Positions 48,878 to 56,845 of a stretch of 64,000 bases of DNA are shown in pieces. The first letter of the stretch is position 1, and every line of letters starts with the position of its first letter. This DNA is from Pseudomonas sp. JQ170C (lineage in GTDB: Bacteria > Pseudomonadota > Gammaproteobacteria > Pseudomonadales > Pseudomonadaceae), in contig NZ_CP141608.1 in NCBI RefSeq assembly GCF_035581345.1, positions 1,878,001-1,942,000 on the forward strand. The letters are read 5' to 3'. The notes beneath the pieces were generated by a model that searched no databases, was not told the DNA's origin, and saw only the letters and a list, made by a program, of their open reading frames with translations. Both the position numbers and the translations under genes were made by a program.

Positions 48878-50041
48878 ATGAGCCCGAAATTGAGCCAGTT
48901 GCGCAAATTCGTTTCCCCGGAAATCATCTTTGGCGCCGGATGCCGACACCATGTGGCCAACTACGCCAGAACCTTCGGCGCGCGCAAGGTACTGCTGGTC
49001 AGTGACCCGGGCGTGATCGCCGCGGGCTGGGTAGCCGATATCGAGGCCAGCCTGCAAGGGCAGGGTATCGACTACTGCCTGTACACCGACGTCTCGCCCA
49101 ACCCGCGGGTCGAGGAAGTGATGAGCGGCGCCGAGCGCTATCGCAGCGAGCAGTGCGACGTGATCGTCGCTGTCGGTGGTGGCAGCCCGATGGACTGTGC
49201 CAAGGGCATCGGCATTGTGGTGGCCCACGGTCGCCACATCCTCGAGTTCGAGGGCGTTGACACCATCCGTGTGCCCAGCCCGCCATTGATCCTCATCCCC
49301 ACCACGGCCGGCACATCCGCCGACGTGTCGCAGTTCGTGATCATCTCCAATCAGCAGGAGCGGATGAAGTTCTCCATCGTCAGCAAGGCGGTGGTGCCCG
49401 ATGTGTCGCTGATCGACCCGGAAACCACCCTGAGCATGGACCCGTTCCTGTCGGCCTGTACCGGCATTGATGCGCTGGTGCACGCCATCGAAGCCTTCGT
49501 GTCCACCGGTCACGGCCCCTTGACGGACCCTCATGCGCTGGAAGCCATGCGCCTGATCAACGGCAACCTGGTGGAGATGATCGCCAACCCGAGCGATATC
49601 GCCCTGCGGGAAAAAATCATGCTCGGCAGCATGCAGGCCGGGCTGGCCTTTTCCAATGCGATTCTGGGCGCGGTACATGCCATGTCCCATAGCCTGGGCG
49701 GCTTTCTCGACCTGCCTCATGGGCTGTGCAACGCGGTGCTGGTTGAGCATGTGGTGGCATTCAACTACAGCGCAGCGCCCGATCGCTTCAAGGTGATTGC
49801 ACAGACCCTGGGCATCGACTGCCGCGGGCTTAATCACAGGCAGATCAGCCAGCGCCTGGTCGAGCACCTGATCGCCCTCAAACATGCCGTGGGCTTTCAT
49901 GAAACCTTGAGCCTGCACGGGGTGGGAATGACAGACATCCCGTTCCTGTCCCAGCACGCCATGGACGATCCCTGCATCCTCACCAACCCGCGCAGTTCCA
50001 GTCAGCGTGACGTCGAGGTGGTGTATGGCGAGGCCCTCTGA
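48878..50041 (+). CDS. ercA: Iron-containing alcohol dehydrogenase (ErcA-like)
   Basis: The 387-residue protein has the Fe-ADH fold: VAVGGGSPMDCAKGIGIVVAHG binds the nucleotide, and IPTTAGTSADVSQFVII follows. Metal ligands are in CTGIDALVHAIEAFVS and LGAVHAMSHSLGGFLDLPHGLCNAVLVEHVVAFN. It starts at ATG 48878. In P. aeruginosa ercA is a regulatory-type alcohol dehydrogenase in the ethanol oxidation network next to ercS; the same pair is here. Its true substrate is not established. The stop overlaps the kinase gene. Confidence 0.88.
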   Translation: MSPKLSQLRKFVSPEIIFGAGCRHHVANYARTFGARKVLLVSDPGVIAAGWVADIEASLQGQGIDYCLYTDVSPNPRVEEVMSGAERYRSEQCDVIVAVGGGSPMDCAKGIGIVVAHGRHILEFEGVDTIRVPSPPLILIPTTAGTSADVSQFVIISNQQERMKFSIVSKAVVPDVSLIDPETTLSMDPFLSACTGIDALVHAIEAFVSTGHGPLTDPHALEAMRLINGNLVEMIANPSDIALREKIMLGSMQAGLAFSNAILGAVHAMSHSLGGFLDLPHGLCNAVLVEHVVAFNYSAAPDRFKVIAQTLGIDCRGLNHRQISQRLVEHLIALKHAVGFHETLSLHGVGMTDIPFLSQHAMDDPCILTNPRSSSQRDVEVVYGEAL

Positions 50042-51692
50042 CCTGCAGGGTGACGCCCTGGCCGGGCTGTTGGGGCTGAGCAATCACACCGTTCGCAAAA
50101 GTCATTATCCGGAGCTGGCAGTACGCCTGGAGGAACTGGAGGCCGAGCGCAATCGCTACAAGTGGTTGTTCGAGCATGCCGTGCACGGCATTTTCCAGGC
50201 CAGCCTCGACGATGGCATGCGCGCCGCCAACCCTGCGCTGGCACGCATGCTCGGCTACCCCGATGCACCCGCGCTGTTGCTCTCGCGCCGGGACTTGGCC
50301 AGCCATCTGTTTGCCGGGGGCCAGGACGAACTGCTGGCCATTGCCCAGGCGTTGCAGCGAGAGCAAGCGCTGCTCGGCTATGAAACCCAGTTGCGCCGAC
50401 GCGACGGCAGCCATATCGACGTGCTGATGAACCTGTTGCTGCGGCCGGACGAGCCGGGTGTGGTGGAGGGCTTCGTGGCCGACATCACCGAGCGCAAGCT
50501 GGCCCAGCAACGCCTGCAGCAACTCAACGATCAACTGGAGCAGCGGGTCGCCGAGCGCACCAACGAACTGATCGAGGCCCGTGATGCCGCCCAGGCGGCC
50601 AATCGCAGCAAGGACAAGTACCTGGCGGCCGCCAGCCACGATCTGTTGCAACCGCTCAATGCCGCGCGGCTACTGATCTCTACCCTGCGCGAGCGCAGCT
50701 TGCCCGCTGCCGAGCAACAGTTGGTCGAGCGCGCGCACCAGGCGCTGGAAGGCGCCGAGGACTTGCTGACCGACCTACTGGATATTTCCCGGCTGGACCA
50801 GGCCGCGATCAAGCCGGACCTCGACCTCTACAGCCTGGACGAAGTACTGGCGCCCCTGGCCTCGGAGTTCCAGCCGGTGGCCGAGGCCGCCGGCCTGGGC
50901 TTGCGGGTTCGCAGCGGCCGGTTGGGCGTGCGTACCGACCTGCGGCTGCTGACGCGGATTCTGCGCAACTTCATCAGCAACGCCTGCCGCTACACCGAGC
51001 AGGGGCACATTCTGCTCGGTGCCCGCCGGCAGGGTGAGCATGTACGGCTGGAGGTCTGGGATACCGGGCGAGGCATTGCAGCAGATCGCCTCGAATCCAT
51101 CTTTCTCGAGTTCAACCAACTGGATGTGGGCCGCGCAGCCGATCGCAAGGGGGTTGGGTTGGGCCTGGCGATTGTCGAGCGCATTGCGCGCATCCTTGAG
51201 TGTCGGGTCCAGGTGCGTTCCTGGCCGGGCCGTGGCTCGGTGTTCAGCATCGAGGTGCCGTTGTCGCCGTACCTGCCACAAGCCCCTGCGGCGACGGCCT
51301 TCGTGCACACTGCGCTCGGTGATCCGTTGCCCGGGCGGCGATTGCTGGTGCTGGATAACGAGTCGAGTATCCAGCAGAGCATGGCGGCGCTGTTGCAGCA
51401 GTGGGGGTGTGAAGTCGTGACCGCCGCTGACTATGGCGAAGCGCTGGTAGTGCTGGCGGGACAGGCGCCGGAGTTGATCCTGGCCGATTTCCACCTCGAC
51501 CATGGGGTGACCGGGTGCGAGGTGGTGCGTGACCTGCGCGGTCATTTTGGGCAGCGCATCGCCGCTGTGATGATCACGGCCGATCGCAGCGAGCAGAGTC
51601 GCCGGGCCATGCAACGCCTGGGTGCACCGTTGCTGAACAAGCCTGTGAAGCCGGGAAAATTGCGCGCGGTGTTGAGTCAGTTGCTGGGGTGA
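50025..51692 (+). CDS. ercS: PAS hybrid histidine kinase/response regulator (ErcS-like)
   Basis: The 555-residue protein has no membrane segment. A PAS domain is at about residues 32-155 (FEHAVHGIFQASLDDGMRAANPALARMLGYPD to VADITERKLAQQRL), followed by a coiled coil. HisKA has the phospho-His in YLAAASHDLLQPLNAARLLI. An ATPase domain has FISNACRYTEQGH, VWDTGRGI and GVGLGLAIVERI. The C-terminal receiver has Asp in LILADFHLDHG and Lys in NKPVKPGKL. I start at ATG 50025, overlapping ercA by 17 bases. Layout and neighbours match the ethanol-oxidation kinases ErcS/ErcS'. Confidence 0.87.
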   Translation: MARPSDLQGDALAGLLGLSNHTVRKSHYPELAVRLEELEAERNRYKWLFEHAVHGIFQASLDDGMRAANPALARMLGYPDAPALLLSRRDLASHLFAGGQDELLAIAQALQREQALLGYETQLRRRDGSHIDVLMNLLLRPDEPGVVEGFVADITERKLAQQRLQQLNDQLEQRVAERTNELIEARDAAQAANRSKDKYLAAASHDLLQPLNAARLLISTLRERSLPAAEQQLVERAHQALEGAEDLLTDLLDISRLDQAAIKPDLDLYSLDEVLAPLASEFQPVAEAAGLGLRVRSGRLGVRTDLRLLTRILRNFISNACRYTEQGHILLGARRQGEHVRLEVWDTGRGIAADRLESIFLEFNQLDVGRAADRKGVGLGLAIVERIARILECRVQVRSWPGRGSVFSIEVPLSPYLPQAPAATAFVHTALGDPLPGRRLLVLDNESSIQQSMAALLQQWGCEVVTAADYGEALVVLAGQAPELILADFHLDHGVTGCEVVRDLRGHFGQRIAAVMITADRSEQSRRAMQRLGAPLLNKPVKPGKLRAVLSQLLG

Positions 51693-51998
51693 GGGCAACG
51701 CATTTACAGCGGCAGACGAGAATTTGTTACAAGCTTTTTACCGCCAATCCACCGTTTGTCCCCAGGAAAGCGCCGCGCAGGTGGTTTTTTTGTTATAAAC
51801 CCGCGCCAGGGGAAGCACTTGTGGGCCTTTTCGGTCAATTGCACCGTCATTCCTGTTGCCCAGTGCGAATCTCGGCCGTAGACTGCCGCCCCCTGTAAAT
51901 TGAGTGCCGGATGGTGCTTGAAGAATTCCGCTGCTGGAGCGCTGTTTGCCAGGAGCACCCGATTCGCCTTAATGCACGTATTTTTTATAGAGAAATCA
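51693..51998 (+). other. Intergenic region before the dksA-like gene, no gene seen
   Basis: About 306 bases. It is less GC-rich than the genes around it and holds several T-runs (for example TTTTTTT near 51786). No hairpin with a T-run and no convincing operator was found. TTGCCA near 51946 with a T/A-rich stretch at about 51980 could be the promoter of the dksA-like gene. Confidence 0.4.
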
Positions 51999-52403
51999 AT
52001 GACAAAGGAAAAGTTGCTGGCCATGCCGGCCGATGATTACATGAACGCTGAGCAACTGGCTTACTTCACCGCGCTGCTGCAGTCGATGAAGGTTGAGACC
52101 CATGAGCGCATCGAGCAAAGCCGTGTAACCATCGAGAGCCTGGATACGCCTGCCGATCCTGCCGATGCCGCCTCGGTCGAAGAAGAGCGCCACTGGCTGG
52201 TGAACGCGATCGAACGTGATCAGCGTCTGCTGCCACAACTGGAAATGGCGTTGGGCCGTATCGCCGACGAGAGCTTCGGCTGGTGTGACGACAGCGGTGA
52301 GCCCATCGGCCTGAAGCGTCTGCTGATCAGCCCGACCACCAAGTACTGCATCGAAGCTCAAGAGCGTCACGAGCAGATCGACAAGCACCAGCGTCAAGCC
52401 TGA
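51999..52403 (+). CDS. DksA/TraR-family protein with reduced cysteine set (DksA2-like)
   Basis: The 134-residue protein has the DksA plan: MPADDYMNAEQLAYFTALLQ, a coiled coil with the DPADAASVEEERHW tip region (DksA-type acidic residues), and a C-terminal zinc-finger-like globule. The finger reads C-D-D-S then, 17-18 residues on, C-I-E-A, so only two of four zinc ligands remain. That resembles the zinc-independent DksA2 of P. aeruginosa. Such proteins act with ppGpp on RNA polymerase. ATG 51999 is chosen over a longer frame from 51900. Zinc-starvation control is possible, but I see no clear Zur site. Confidence 0.85.
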   Translation: MTKEKLLAMPADDYMNAEQLAYFTALLQSMKVETHERIEQSRVTIESLDTPADPADAASVEEERHWLVNAIERDQRLLPQLEMALGRIADESFGWCDDSGEPIGLKRLLISPTTKYCIEAQERHEQIDKHQRQA

Positions 52404-52421
52404 CAGACACGGGTGTCCAAC

Positions 52422-52453
52422 AAAAACCCCGGGGATCGCTCCCCGGGGTTTTT
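52422..52453. terminator. Strong bidirectional intrinsic terminator
   Basis: A long stem (aaaaaccccggggа-type left arm against ccccggggttttt) closes a short loop and has A and T runs on the two sides. It ends the dksA-like transcript. Confidence 0.9.
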
Positions 52454-52569
52454 GCGTTTGTTGCCCTGCATCAATGGTAAGGGCTGTACACCGAAAGGAG
52501 CATGGTTAATGGCGTTATAGTGGCCTTTAATGGCCGCACAATAACAACATGCTGCGTTGGAGCCCGAAC

Positions 52570-54177
52570 ATGCTGCGAAATGGATCGCTGTCTGGTGACT
52601 TGCTGGAGCCTGAAGCTACTTCGAGTGGTGCTGCGCCCTGGTCGACGCTGGTGCTGCAAAGCCTGGTGCTCACGGGGGTATTGGCGGCCATGGCCTTTGC
52701 CGGGGTGTCGCTGTATGTCTGCTTGCCGTTGGCCTTGTTGGCCCTGTGGGTTCCTCGCCTGCGCAAGCCGGTTACCGTCGTCCAGGCTGAAGGCGATCCG
52801 CTGGGTGAATTGACCCGCGACCTTGCCAAGACAACCAGCCACAACGCGCTCTCGGCGGCGGGCGTGGCGTTCTCGGTGCAACAACTGGCGAGCAAGCTGC
52901 AGTCGCAACTGGACGCGGCGGCGCAGATCGTCAGCAGTGCCGAAGTCATGATCGGCACCGAGAAGGCCACCTCCCAACTGAGCCAGGATGCATTGGCTGC
53001 CGCGCGCACCGCTCACCAGAGCAGCGCCAGCGGGCGCGAAGTGCTGGCGGAGTCGATCCAGCGGATGCATCAGTTGAGCGCGCGTGCCAGCGCCAGCCGC
53101 GAGTTGATCGAGGCCCTGCACCAGCGCAGTGAAGACATTGCCCGGGTGACCCTGGTGATACAGGCCATTGCCAGCCAGACGAATTTGCTGGCCCTCAACG
53201 CTGCCATCGAGGCGGCCAGGGCGGGGGAGCATGGCCGTGGTTTTGCCGTGGTAGCCGATGAGGTTCGTGGATTGGCCGGACGCACCGCCACTGCCACGCA
53301 GGAGGTCGGCCTGATGGTCGCTGACATCCAGGAGCGTACGGCCCAGGTGGTCGAGCAGATCCGTGCATTGTCCGATGACCTGCACAGCGGTGTTGACCAG
53401 GTCGAACACACCGGTGGGCAACTGGACAGCATCGCCAGCCTGGCTGCCGGCGTGGAGCAGCAGATCGGTGAAATCGCCGAGGGCACCGAGACCAACCGGG
53501 TGCAACTGGACAGCCTGTTCCAGGCGATGGCGCGCATGCGCAGTGACCTGCAGGCCAGTGACCAGCAAACCCAGCGGCTGGCCCAGGCTGCGGTGCAATT
53601 GGAGGGCCAGGCAGAGAGTATCAGCGAGCGACTGGCCGAGGTCGGCCTGGACGACTACCACCAGCGCGTGTACGACCTGGCCCGGCAAGGGGCCCAGCAG
53701 ATCGAGGCACAGTTCGAGGCCGATATTGCCCAGGGCCGAATCGGCCTGGAGGATTTGTTCGATCGTCATTACCAGCATGTGGCGGGCACCTCGCCAGCGC
53801 GCTACCAGACGCGATTCGACCGCTATACCGATCAGGTCCTGCCCGCCATCCAGGAGCCCTTGCTCAAGCAACATGAGGGGCTGGTATTTGCCATCGCCTG
53901 TACCCAGCAAGGCTACGTCCCGACCCATAACATGGCCTTCAACCAGCCGTTGACCGGTGATGAGGCGGTGGATACTGCGCATAACCGCAGCAAGCGCAAG
54001 TTCGATGACCGCACCGGTATTCGTTGCGGCAGCCATCAGCAGGCGGTCCTGCTACAGACCTATACGCGCGACACGGGTGAGTTGATGCACGATCTGTCGG
54101 TACCGATCCGGGTCAAGGGGCGTCATTGGGGCGGGTTGCGGCTGGGCTACCGGCCCCAGCAGGCGGTATTCAACTGA
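52570..54177 (+). CDS. Methyl-accepting chemotaxis protein with C-terminal sensor-like domain
   Basis: The 535-residue protein has two hydrophobic stretches near the N-terminus (about residues 25-60) with almost no periplasmic part. The MCP signalling domain follows; its hairpin tip is [43 protein letters not shown] at about residues 200-240. A further 180-residue globular domain comes after it ([80 protein letters not shown]). The usual order is reversed, so the sensor-like part should be cytoplasmic. ATG 52570 has GGAG 7 bases upstream; ATG 52549 does not. Confidence 0.88.
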   Translation: MLRNGSLSGDLLEPEATSSGAAPWSTLVLQSLVLTGVLAAMAFAGVSLYVCLPLALLALWVPRLRKPVTVVQAEGDPLGELTRDLAKTTSHNALSAAGVAFSVQQLASKLQSQLDAAAQIVSSAEVMIGTEKATSQLSQDALAAARTAHQSSASGREVLAESIQRMHQLSARASASRELIEALHQRSEDIARVTLVIQAIASQTNLLALNAAIEAARAGEHGRGFAVVADEVRGLAGRTATATQEVGLMVADIQERTAQVVEQIRALSDDLHSGVDQVEHTGGQLDSIASLAAGVEQQIGEIAEGTETNRVQLDSLFQAMARMRSDLQASDQQTQRLAQAAVQLEGQAESISERLAEVGLDDYHQRVYDLARQGAQQIEAQFEADIAQGRIGLEDLFDRHYQHVAGTSPARYQTRFDRYTDQVLPAIQEPLLKQHEGLVFAIACTQQGYVPTHNMAFNQPLTGDEAVDTAHNRSKRKFDDRTGIRCGSHQQAVLLQTYTRDTGELMHDLSVPIRVKGRHWGGLRLGYRPQQAVFN

Positions 54178-54292
54178 GTCGGCTTTGTTACCGCTGATGC
54201 AAAACAGCTATGCGGTGGATAGCTTTTTCCACGGCGGAGCAGGGCTTATCATGGCTATATCGTTAGGTTGCTAATAAATTCCGGAGGGAATG

Positions 54293-54508
54293 ATGAATAG
54301 CCAAGTCGATGTAGCGGTGATGATTGGTAGTGGTGTGCCCCCGTCTCTGCAGGCATTGGGCAAGCGGGTGTGCTGGGTGGTGCTGGTCAATGGTGAGCGC
54401 CGTGGCACTGCCTTTGCCAGCCGTGCCGAGGCCCAGGAGTGTCGTGCGGCGTGGCTTGAGCAATTGAACACAGGCAGCCGGCCCGGCATGGCACGCCAGG
54501 CCGGCTGA
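54293..54508 (+). CDS. Small conserved hypothetical protein, about 71 residues
   Basis: Two ATGs in a row (54290 and 54293) follow GGAGGG; I use the second because its spacing is better. The protein (NSQVDVAVMIGSGVPPSLQALGKRVCWVVLVNGERRGTAFASRAEAQECRAAWLEQL) has a short hydrophobic beta stretch and a helix, and two cysteines. The pattern VLVNGERRGTAFASRAEA looks like a small beta-hairpin plus helix domain found in several Pseudomonas unknowns. No function is proposed. Confidence 0.75.
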   Translation: MNSQVDVAVMIGSGVPPSLQALGKRVCWVVLVNGERRGTAFASRAEAQECRAAWLEQLNTGSRPGMARQAG

Positions 54509-54519
54509 GGCCGTACCGA

Positions 54520-54726
54520 TCAACTTTCGAGGTCGCGGGCCAGGGCGCAGGCCTGGTTGTGCTCACAGCGGAAGCCCTTGACTCTTCCGGTGGCATATTC
54601 GGTGACATGGAAAAACGCCTTTCCCGCAGGGATCACCACATAGCGGGGTGTCGACACCGTGGTGGTAGAACAATCTGCACAGGAATGGGTATTGAGCTCT
54701 CGACGTAATTCGGTGTTTTCGTGCAT
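54520..54726 (-). CDS. Small cysteine-containing hypothetical protein, 68 residues
   Basis: ATG 54726 is preceded on the minus strand by AGGGGAG at good distance; an in-frame GTG at 54732 is less likely. The product has a CADC motif and two more cysteines further on (RCEHNQAC), so four cysteines in a C-x2-C...C-x6-C layout could bind a metal. A middle beta stretch (RYVVIPAGKAFFHVTEYATGRVKGFRC) separates them. It converges with the neighbouring small gene; the stops are 11 bases apart. No family recognised. Confidence 0.68.
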   Translation of the reverse strand: MHENTELRRELNTHSCADCSTTTVSTPRYVVIPAGKAFFHVTEYATGRVKGFRCEHNQACALARDLES

Positions 54727-55043
54727 ATTCACTCCCCTGTGTATTGCGGATGATTTTCGGCACTCATTCTGTTGAAGAGCCTGCGTTCATCTATCGCATT
54801 TTTATTGCGCTAGTGCTGTCAGACATGGCTGTTCCGATTGAGGAAATCTGCTGAACATCCGCCACCAGGTCTGGACTGGCAGAGAAAGGTAATTAATCCC
54901 GCTCGCTTGAGCGCCTGTCAGTTCAGACTATTCGTACGCTTAATCCATTAGTCTTTCAGACTTCAAATTGAAGTGCCGGTGCCTTCACGGAACCTTGGTG
55001 TCCGTGTGGCGGCGACGTGTAATCGGTTTTGAGGAATTCTTCA
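54727..55043 (+). other. Intergenic region with small repeats, no gene seen
   Basis: About 317 bases with moderate AT content. It holds an inverted repeat AGTCT-TTC-AGACT (54950-54962), a palindrome CTTCAA-A-TTGAAG (54961-54973) and a direct repeat TTCAGACT at 54922 and 54955, 33 bases apart. These could be regulator sites for the gene at 55044. No RNA gene or terminator was recognised. Confidence 0.35.
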
Positions 55044-55514
55044 TTGGCAGTCAGTAATCTGGATACCCATGCCCTGTTTGTACTGGGCGATCTTCGGGCG
55101 AAACTGGTCAAACAGTTTCAATCGCGTTTTGTCTATGTCACCGAGCAAAACGCGGAAGGCCTGTACATGGCCGAAATCGATACTGATGTCGCAATGGTGG
55201 TCGATGACAAACAACGTCTGGAGCTGAAGGTCGGCGATCATTTTCGCGCCGCCGTATTGCCCAGCCGTGAAGGTGGCAAGCTGGAAGTTCGTTTTCGCGA
55301 CATCAAGCTGACGGTTTATGGCCTGGGCGACTATGCCTTTGTCTCGGTGCCTGAAGGCGAAGGTATCGTCCTGCGTGAAGGCCAGGGCGTGGTACTGATT
55401 TTTGCTGCCCACCAGCAATTGCAGGAAGGCCTGAGCAAAATTCTGAAGGCTGCCACAGGCAAGGCCGCCAAGTGGCGCAAGGGTGAGCTGATCACCTTCA
55501 AGGCCAGCGAGTGA
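55044..55514 (+). CDS. Conserved hypothetical protein upstream of the Pha antiporter genes
   Basis: I start at TTG 55044, 8 bases after a GAGGA site; no ATG is available near the start. The 156-residue protein has beta-rich segments (SRFVYVTEQNAEGLYMAEIDTDVAMVVDDKQRLELKVGDHFRAAVLPSREGGKLEVRFRDIKLTVYG), then a helical basic tail (SKILKAATGKAAKWRKGELITFKA). No membrane segment or cysteine. No family recognised. It overlaps the next small gene by four bases and converges on the antiporter operon; a similar unknown lies near this operon in P. aeruginosa as far as I recall. Confidence 0.72.
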   Translation: MAVSNLDTHALFVLGDLRAKLVKQFQSRFVYVTEQNAEGLYMAEIDTDVAMVVDDKQRLELKVGDHFRAAVLPSREGGKLEVRFRDIKLTVYGLGDYAFVSVPEGEGIVLREGQGVVLIFAAHQQLQEGLSKILKAATGKAAKWRKGELITFKASE

Positions 55515-55717
55515 GCGTACCGAGCGAGCCCGGTGGGCGCGCCGAGTTTCATGCACGTCACCAGGCCAGGGCGCGAGAGCAGGCCGAGCAATGGTTGGCG
55601 CAGCGTCCGCGCCTGCAAGGGGCATGGTTCGATTGGGTCGCTACCCAGCTCTATCAGCTGGGCCCGGCTGAATACGCGGCGATGGTGCGCCGCGAGCTGC
55701 AAAAACTGACGGGTTAG
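55511..55717 (+). CDS. Small basic hypothetical protein, 68 residues
   Basis: GTG 55511 overlaps the previous stop (GTGA), so translation is coupled. The product (SVPSEPGGRAEFHARHQARAREQAEQWLAQRPRLQGAWFDWVATQLYQLGPAEYAAMVRRELQKL) is arginine- and glutamine-rich and helical, with no membrane segment. Its stop codon overlaps the stop of the converging mnhG-like gene by four bases, an unusually tight tail-to-tail arrangement. Function unknown. Confidence 0.72.
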   Translation: MSVPSEPGGRAEFHARHQARAREQAEQWLAQRPRLQGAWFDWVATQLYQLGPAEYAAMVRRELQKLTG

Positions 55718-56085
55718 GCTTTGGTTGCCCGCTCACGCGTACTGCTGATTTCCCCCGGGACTTTGTCACCTGCCATGCGCTTGCGAAACAGCGCGGCACG
55801 GGCCAGCAGCAAGGTGGTTACCGGCACGGTGATTGCCATCAGGATCGGGATCAGCCAGGCGTGCAGCACCGGTGTCTGCTTGAGTGTCGAGAAATACAGG
55901 ATCGATGCGAGTGCGACACACCAGGTACCCAGGGTCGAGGCGAGGGCAGGCGGGTGCATGCGCTGAAAGAAGTCTTTCAGGCGAATCAGGCCCAGCGCCC
56001 CGCTCAGGGCAAACAGACTGCTGAGCAGCAACAATACCGCCACCAGCAACTCGACCCAGAACGGCAACTCGTTCAGGTTGTTCAT
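55714..56085 (-). CDS. phaG: Mrp/Pha monovalent cation/proton antiporter subunit G
   Basis: The 123-residue membrane protein has three hydrophobic segments and the MnhG pattern FWVELLVAVLLLLSSLFALSGALGLIRLKDFFQRMHPPALASTLGTWCVALASILYF. It is the last gene of the six-gene antiporter operon. The complex exports Na+, K+ or other monovalent cations in exchange for protons and helps in salt and alkaline pH tolerance. Confidence 0.92.
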   Translation of the reverse strand: MNNLNELPFWVELLVAVLLLLSSLFALSGALGLIRLKDFFQRMHPPALASTLGTWCVALASILYFSTLKQTPVLHAWLIPILMAITVPVTTLLLARAALFRKRMAGDKVPGEISSTRERATKA

Positions 56086-56360
56086 TCGATTACCTCTCCG
56101 CGCAGCAGGAACTTGGCCAAGGCAAACGAGCCGACAAAGCCAAACAACGCGATCAACAGCGCCCCTTCAAAATAGGTATCACTGGCGTAGCGGATGCCCA
56201 GCACCAACATCGTCAACATGGCCAGGATATACAGGTAGTCCAGTGCCAGGACGCGGTCCTGGGCGGAAGGGCCGCGAAACAGCCGAAACAGTGTCAGGGC
56301 CATGGCCAGGGCAAAAATGAACAGGCTGGCGAGAATGGCGTTGGCAAGCAGGCCAGTCAT
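56082..56360 (-). CDS. phaF: Mrp/Pha antiporter subunit F
   Basis: The 92-residue protein has three membrane segments and the MnhF motif LFRLFRGPSAQDRVLALDYLYILAMLTMLVLGIRY, in which G-P-(S/T)-x-x-D-R-V is conserved. Start and stop overlap the neighbouring E and G genes by four bases each, as is usual for this operon. Confidence 0.93.
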   Translation of the reverse strand: MTGLLANAILASLFIFALAMALTLFRLFRGPSAQDRVLALDYLYILAMLTMLVLGIRYASDTYFEGALLIALFGFVGSFALAKFLLRGEVIE

Positions 56361-56845
56361 TCAAAGATCTCCATCAGCGGGCGTTCATAAGTATGTTTGA
56401 AGTGCTCGATAAACTGCGCTTCATCGTCCAGGTCGAACACATGCAACAGCAGGACACTGCGATCCAGTGCCAGCTCCGACCAGATGGTGCCCGGGATCAC
56501 GGTGGTGATCATCGACAGCGCCGCCAGGCCGTGGGCATCGCGCAGTTCCAGTGGTATGTGCACGAAGCGCGAGCGCGGTGGGCAGCGCTTGGCAGTCCAG
56601 ACACTCTTGGCAACCTGGAGGTTGGAGATCAGCACATCAATGCCGACCCGCACGATCAGGCGCACGACAGTCCAGGGGTGACGGATGCGTGCCGACATGG
56701 GCCGCAGCGGTGCCATCAGGATGGGCGCGAAAATGCCCAGCAAGGCACCCAGCAACAGATTGCCAGGGCTCATCGAAACGTTAAGCACCAGCCATAGCAG
56801 CCACAGCGACAGCGACAGCAGGGGGGCGGGGAACAGGCGTCTCAT
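56357..56845 (-). CDS. phaE: Mrp/Pha antiporter subunit E
   Basis: The 162-residue protein has two N-terminal membrane segments (LLSLSLWLLWLVLNVSMSPGNLLLGALLGIFAPIL). The MnhE body follows, with SMITTVIPGTIWSELALDRSVLLLHVFDL. It overlaps the F and D genes by four bases. Subunit E is needed for assembly of the complex in other bacteria. Confidence 0.93.
   Translation of the reverse strand: MRRLFPAPLLSLSLWLLWLVLNVSMSPGNLLLGALLGIFAPILMAPLRPMSARIRHPWTVVRLIVRVGIDVLISNLQVAKSVWTAKRCPPRSRFVHIPLELRDAHGLAALSMITTVIPGTIWSELALDRSVLLLHVFDLDDEAQFIEHFKHTYERPLMEIFE

Noticed and set aside
51783..51800. Possible Zur site (gttataaac) upstream of the dksA-like gene
   Set aside because: Only a half-site is seen, with no matching second half.
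52471..54036. Minus-strand ORF of 521 codons opposite the chemoreceptor
   Set aside because: Shadow of the receptor; low-complexity composition and no ribosome-binding site.
54293..54726. The two small genes as a toxin-antitoxin pair
   Set aside because: They converge on opposite strands instead of forming an operon, and neither resembles a toxin or antitoxin family.
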